From NCBI GenBank assembly GCA_002348185.1, contig DDYW01000076.1, positions 602 to 9,689 of the forward strand: DNA of 9,088 bases. Direction: 5' to 3'. The notes below the pieces were generated by a model. It was not told the DNA's origin. It saw nothing but the letters and a program-made list of their open reading frames with translations, and did not search any database. This document shows, piece by piece, positions 6,982 through 9,088 of the stretch (position 1 is its first letter; each line of letters begins with the position of its first letter). This DNA is from Candidatus Hydrogenedentes bacterium UBA2224. Lineage in GTDB: Bacteria > Hydrogenedentota > Hydrogenedentia > Hydrogenedentales > SLHB01. A program made the translations under genes and the position numbers.

Positions 6982-7042
6982 TGTAGGGGCAGCCCCCTGT
7001 GCCTGCCCTGTCCGGAGGGCAACCACGGGGGTTGCCCCTACA
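6982..7042. repeat. 61-base long inverted repeat (REP/MITE-like palindrome)
   Basis: The two arms begin and end with TGTAGGGGCA (6982-6991) and TGCCCCTACA (7033-7042). Inside them, CCCCC pairs with GGGGG, GTG with CAC, and TGCCC with GGGCA, interrupted by one G-U, one bulged T and a two-base mismatch. The apex TGTCCGGA contains the palindrome TCCGGA. Palindromes with GTAGGGGC arms are, from memory, a widespread intergenic repeat type in several phyla; that recollection is unverified. There is no coding capacity. Confidence 0.8.
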
Positions 7043-7056
7043 GCCTCGAGAATCTG

Positions 7057-7119
7057 TCCTCCTTCGGTGCAGTACCACGCCGGGCGTCACGCGAGCCCCC
7101 GTGGTCCCACACCGGAGGA
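7057..7119. repeat. Interrupted inverted repeat
   Basis: TCCTCC..CGGTG (7057-7069) pairs with CACCGGAGGA (7110-7119) allowing a small bulge, and internally ACCACG (7074-7079) pairs with CGTGGT (7100-7105). The two stems stack with short internal loops on each side and enclose a 20-base loop. It is weaker than the palindrome at 6982-7042 but lies directly beside it. Confidence 0.45.
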
Positions 7120-7151
7120 ATAAGCCCCTTCACAATCGTTCAGGCAGGCAA

Positions 7152-7196
7152 GTCCATACTGTCCATACTGTCCATACCGTCCATAGGGTCCACCAT
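7152..7196 (-). repeat. 9-base-period GTCCATNNN array (family B, copy 2, inverted)
   Basis: Five exact 9-base steps start at 7152, 7161, 7170, 7179 and 7188. The units are GTCCATACT twice, GTCCATACC, GTCCATAGG and GTCCACCAT. On the minus strand this is the ATGGAC motif of copy 1. The outermost unit carries GTCCAC, mirroring the outer GTGGAC of copy 1. Confidence 0.85.
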
Positions 7197-7221
7197 GCCA
7201 CCGCCGATCGCTTCGGATAGA

Positions 7222-7243
7222 CACGACGCACATCCGGTTGCCG
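7222..7243 (+). repeat. Diverged direct repeat X, copy 2
   Basis: This is the partner of 6808-6829 (20 of 22 identical, same orientation). It lies 25 bases outside the second 9-base array and about 30 bases upstream of the promoter for the secreted TIM-barrel gene. Confidence 0.6.
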
Positions 7244-7274
7244 CGAACGGGGGCCACACGGAGAAGGGGCGTGC

Positions 7275-7303
7275 TGGACTCCGCGCTCGCTCTCGAATAT
7301 CAT
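7275..7303 (+). promoter_or_regulatory. Candidate sigma-70 promoter for the secreted TIM-barrel gene
   Basis: TGGACT (7275-7280, 4 of 6) and TATCAT (7298-7303, 5 of 6) are separated by exactly 17 bases. Initiation near 7310 would give a leader of about 90 bases that includes the hairpin at 7339-7374. Confidence 0.5.
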
Positions 7304-7338
7304 CACTCCGCAGTGTCGAGAGGTTGATCACCCTTCGC

Positions 7339-7377
7339 GGGAACCTGAGCCGCCAGCGGCGGCGTCAGGGTCCCTTT
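7339..7377 (+). promoter_or_regulatory. Strong leader hairpin followed by TTT, possible attenuator or REP copy
   Basis: Bases 7339-7354 pair with 7358-7374 over an AGC loop: about 15 pairs with one mismatch and one bulged base, GC-rich, followed by TTT. It ends 13 bases before the AGGAG ribosome site of the gene at 7402. In the leader it could attenuate transcription or protect the mRNA. It may equally be a dispersed palindromic repeat that landed there. Confidence 0.5.
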
Positions 7378-7401
7378 GCCCGCTCACAGGAGAATGGAAC
7401 A

Positions 7402-8631
7402 ATGCGCGCTCAAGTCTTTCTTGTTCTGGTTACCGTGTTGCTGGCCGCGGCAGGCGGTGCGGCCCACGCCGCCGAATCATTCGTCCAGGACCGGTTTGCC
7501 ATCGGGCTCTGGGTGGACCCCCCCCTCGATGCCAACGCCGACGCGCGGTACCGGGAACTCGCCGAGGCCAACTTCACCCTGGTCATCGGCGGATTCGGCG
7601 GCGCCGGCATCGAAACGGTCACACAACAGATGGCCCTCTGCGAGAAATACGACTTGCGGCTCGTGGCCCCGGGCCACAGCATCGCCCCGGAAGACCTTCC
7701 TGACGGCCCCGTCATCTGGGGATACGCCCTGCGCGATGAACCCAGCGCCGCCGATTTCCCCGAGTTGCGCAAGAAAGCCGACGCCATCCGCGCGGTACGG
7801 CCCGGTAAACTCACCTACATCAACCTGTTCCCCAACTACGCCAGCGAGAAACAACTCGGAACGCCCACCTACGACGAGCACGTCCGCCTGTTCGTGGAAA
7901 CCCTCCAATCCGGCGTGCTCAGCATGGACCACTATCCCCTCTTCCACCCCGGCCGCGACGGGCGCGAGGCCTACTGCGAAAACCTCGGCACGATGCGAAA
8001 ATACGCGCTCGCAAATGACATCCCCTTCTGGAACTTCTTCAACATCATGCCCTACGGTCCCCATACCGACCCCACCGAGGGCCAGCTCCGCTGGCAGATC
8101 TTCACGTCCATCGCCTACGGCGCTAAAGGCGTGCTCTATTTCTGTTACTACACGCCCGCGGGAGGGGAGTTTCCCAAAGGCGGCGCCATCATCGCCCGCG
8201 ACGACCGCCGCACCCGCCACTACGGTGAGGCCCAGCGCATCAACGCCGAACTCAAAAACCTCGGACCCACCCTCATGCAACTCACCAGCACCGGCGTGTA
8301 TCGCGTCTCCGAAGAGGCCGGGGACAACCCCGAAACGGTGTTGAAGGGCACGCCCATTGTCAACATCACCCGCGCTGACTACGACCCGCCGCACGACTAT
8401 CTCATCGGCGTGTTCCGCCATGCCGACGGGCGCCGCGCCGTGCTGCTGAACAACTACCGCTTCGCCTATACCGCCTGGCCGACCGTCCTTTTCGACGCGC
8501 CCGCGGAACAGGTCATCGAGGTGGACAAACAGACCGGGGAGATGGCCCCCGTCATCGACGACAGCCCCGACATGGACGGGTTGCAGGTGTCCCTGGGCGC
8601 GGGCGACGGACGCTTGTTCCTGCTGCCCTAG
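7402..8631 (+). CDS. Secreted TIM-barrel, glycosidase-like protein
   Basis: A 409-residue protein, predicted to be exported. Residues 1-24 are a signal peptide: basic start, hydrophobic core VFLVLVTVLLAAAGG, and cleavage likely after AHA or AHAA. The mature part reads as a (beta/alpha)8 barrel: FAIGLWVDPPLDAN, FTLVIGGFGG, LRDEPSAADFPEL with Glu113 as a candidate acid/base, KLTYINLFPNYA, SMDHYPLFHP (174-183), WNFFNIMPYG and YGAKGVLYFCYYTP. A beta-rich tail of about 85 residues follows (YLIGVFRHADGRRAVLLNNY onward), resembling the accessory domain of many glycosidases. I cannot assign a GH family; it recalls uncharacterised GH42-like proteins. The frame is open from 7195, but the ATG at 7402 has AGGAG nine bases upstream and begins the signal peptide. 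It is monocistronic, with its own promoter and leader hairpin. Confidence 0.82.
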   Translation: MRAQVFLVLVTVLLAAAGGAAHAAESFVQDRFAIGLWVDPPLDANADARYRELAEANFTLVIGGFGGAGIETVTQQMALCEKYDLRLVAPGHSIAPEDLPDGPVIWGYALRDEPSAADFPELRKKADAIRAVRPGKLTYINLFPNYASEKQLGTPTYDEHVRLFVETLQSGVLSMDHYPLFHPGRDGREAYCENLGTMRKYALANDIPFWNFFNIMPYGPHTDPTEGQLRWQIFTSIAYGAKGVLYFCYYTPAGGEFPKGGAIIARDDRRTRHYGEAQRINAELKNLGPTLMQLTSTGVYRVSEEAGDNPETVLKGTPIVNITRADYDPPHDYLIGVFRHADGRRAVLLNNYRFAYTAWPTVLFDAPAEQVIEVDKQTGEMAPVIDDSPDMDGLQVSLGAGDGRLFLLP

Positions 8632-8658
8632 GCCACACGGCAGGGCGCGCCAGGGGCG

Positions 8659-9088
8659 TCAGTGTCCTTCCGCGACGCTTCGGGCTTTCTCCAAAAACCG
8701 TTGCGCCGCGGCGGCGTCCTGTTTGTCTTCGCCGTAGATGCGGCTCATCTCCCGGTAGATCGAGGCTTCGCCGGGGCGCAGCCGCGCCGCGCACTCGAGC
8801 CGCGCCAGCGCCAGATCAAAGTCCCCCAGCTTGCGCAACGCCCGCGCGCTCAGGCGCAATGCCGCGTAATCCCCGGGCCTCGCGGCAAGCACGGTGTCCA
8901 GGTGCGCGCGTGCCTCGTCCCACTTTTCCCGCAGCATGAGGGTTCGCGCGAGGTTCTTGCGGATGTACGCCGCGTCGGGCGCCTGGGCCAACGCTTCGCG
9001 GTAATGCATTTCGGCGGCATCGAACAATCCGTAGCGCGCGCATTCCGACGCGACGTCATTGGCCCATTCCGCCTGCCGCCCCACCGCC
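8659..9088 (-). CDS. TPR-repeat protein, C-terminal part (truncated by window)
   Basis: About 143 residues made of four consecutive tetratricopeptide repeats of 34 residues or close to it, with the usual small/aromatic pattern: WANDVASECARYGLFDAAEM, AYIRKNLARTLMLREKWDEA, YAALRLSARALRKLGDFDLA and ASIYREMSRIYGEDKQDAAA. TPRs form helical scaffolds for protein binding; no catalytic domain is visible. The frame is open to the window edge, and the GTG at 9084-9082 is unlikely to be the start, so the N-terminus (possibly with a signal peptide, membrane segment or enzyme domain) lies outside. The stop is TGA at 8661-8659. It converges on the TIM-barrel gene with a 27-base gap and no convincing terminator. 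Confidence 0.88.
   Translation of the reverse strand, partial: AVGRQAEWANDVASECARYGLFDAAEMHYREALAQAPDAAYIRKNLARTLMLREKWDEARAHLDTVLAARPGDYAALRLSARALRKLGDFDLALARLECAARLRPGEASIYREMSRIYGEDKQDAAAAQRFLEKARSVAEGH

Larger units (their letters stand above)
6692..7401. other. 710-base non-coding divergent interval, rich in repeats
   Basis: No gene is supported between the kinase start and the divergent TIM-barrel gene. Open frames here have no credible ribosome site, and much of their translation is simple tripeptide repetition from the 9-base arrays. The interval contains candidate promoters for both flanking genes, a 22-base direct repeat, two inverted 9-base arrays and four hairpin-forming inverted repeats, listed separately. 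Confidence 0.8.

Noticed and set aside
6692..7090. 133-residue N-terminal extension of the kinase
   Set aside because: It translates the repeat cluster (VHQVHPIHLVHAVHQVH) and lacks a ribosome site. The ATG at 6691 has GGAG and begins directly before the zinc ribbon.
6836..7196. CRISPR-like array
   Set aside because: The units are 9 bases with 3 variable bases. There are no 25-40 base repeats with spacers, and no cas gene is present.
7195..7401. Upstream extension of the secreted TIM-barrel protein
   Set aside because: The extension would bury the signal peptide, cross the promoter and leader hairpin, and has no ribosome site.
8623..8643. Terminator between the convergent TIM-barrel and TPR genes
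   Set aside because: CTGCC/GGCAG gives only a 5-bp stem over an 11-base loop, with no T-run on either strand.

Overview
The window is GC-rich bacterial DNA with seven complete or near-complete protein genes and a further partial gene at each end. Likely source: an uncultured lineage near Planctomycetota, Verrucomicrobiota or Hydrogenedentota. This is inferred from the membrane Ser/Thr kinase fused to a formylglycine-enzyme-like domain, the two unassigned TIM-barrel, glycosidase-like proteins and the intergenic short-period repeats. No rRNA or other marker settles the taxonomy. No tRNA, rRNA, CRISPR array, transposase or phage gene was seen.

Layout. (1) Bases 1-468 are the 3' end of aspS (aspartyl-tRNA synthetase). 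A 9-base-period repeat able to form a 14-bp hairpin and a candidate promoter follow. (2) Three + strand genes, 635-4037, are spaced by about 20 bases and look like one operon: a 768-residue TIM-barrel, glycosidase-like protein with a duplicated N-terminal module, a small GGQ ribosome-rescue factor (ArfB/MTRFR-like), and an RlmB-type SpoU 2'-O-methyltransferase. (3) Two - strand genes follow, each with its own promoter: a zinc-ribbon protein of unknown function behind a near-consensus sigma-70 promoter (4049-4480), and a zinc-ribbon/kinase/transmembrane/FGE-like fusion (4622-6691) with a terminator after it. (4) A 710-base non-coding interval (6692-7401) separates the kinase from a divergent gene and is packed with repeats. 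Two inverted 9-base-period arrays (ATGGACNNN) enclose about 260 bases holding three separate inverted repeats, and a diverged 22-base direct repeat lies outside each array. (5) A secreted TIM-barrel, glycosidase-like protein (7402-8631) has a good promoter and a strong leader hairpin. (6) A convergent, partial TPR protein closes the window.

Functionally, aspS, the rescue factor and the rRNA methyltransferase are translation genes. The kinase fusion looks like a membrane sensor or scaffold whose FGE-like outer domain has lost the catalytic cysteines, so it probably binds rather than oxidises. The two TIM-barrel proteins suggest carbohydrate handling, but neither substrate can be read from the sequence. 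The least explained feature is the symmetrical repeat cluster at 6808-7243, which could be a small non-autonomous repeat element or a pile-up of several families. No complete novel multi-gene system is evident.
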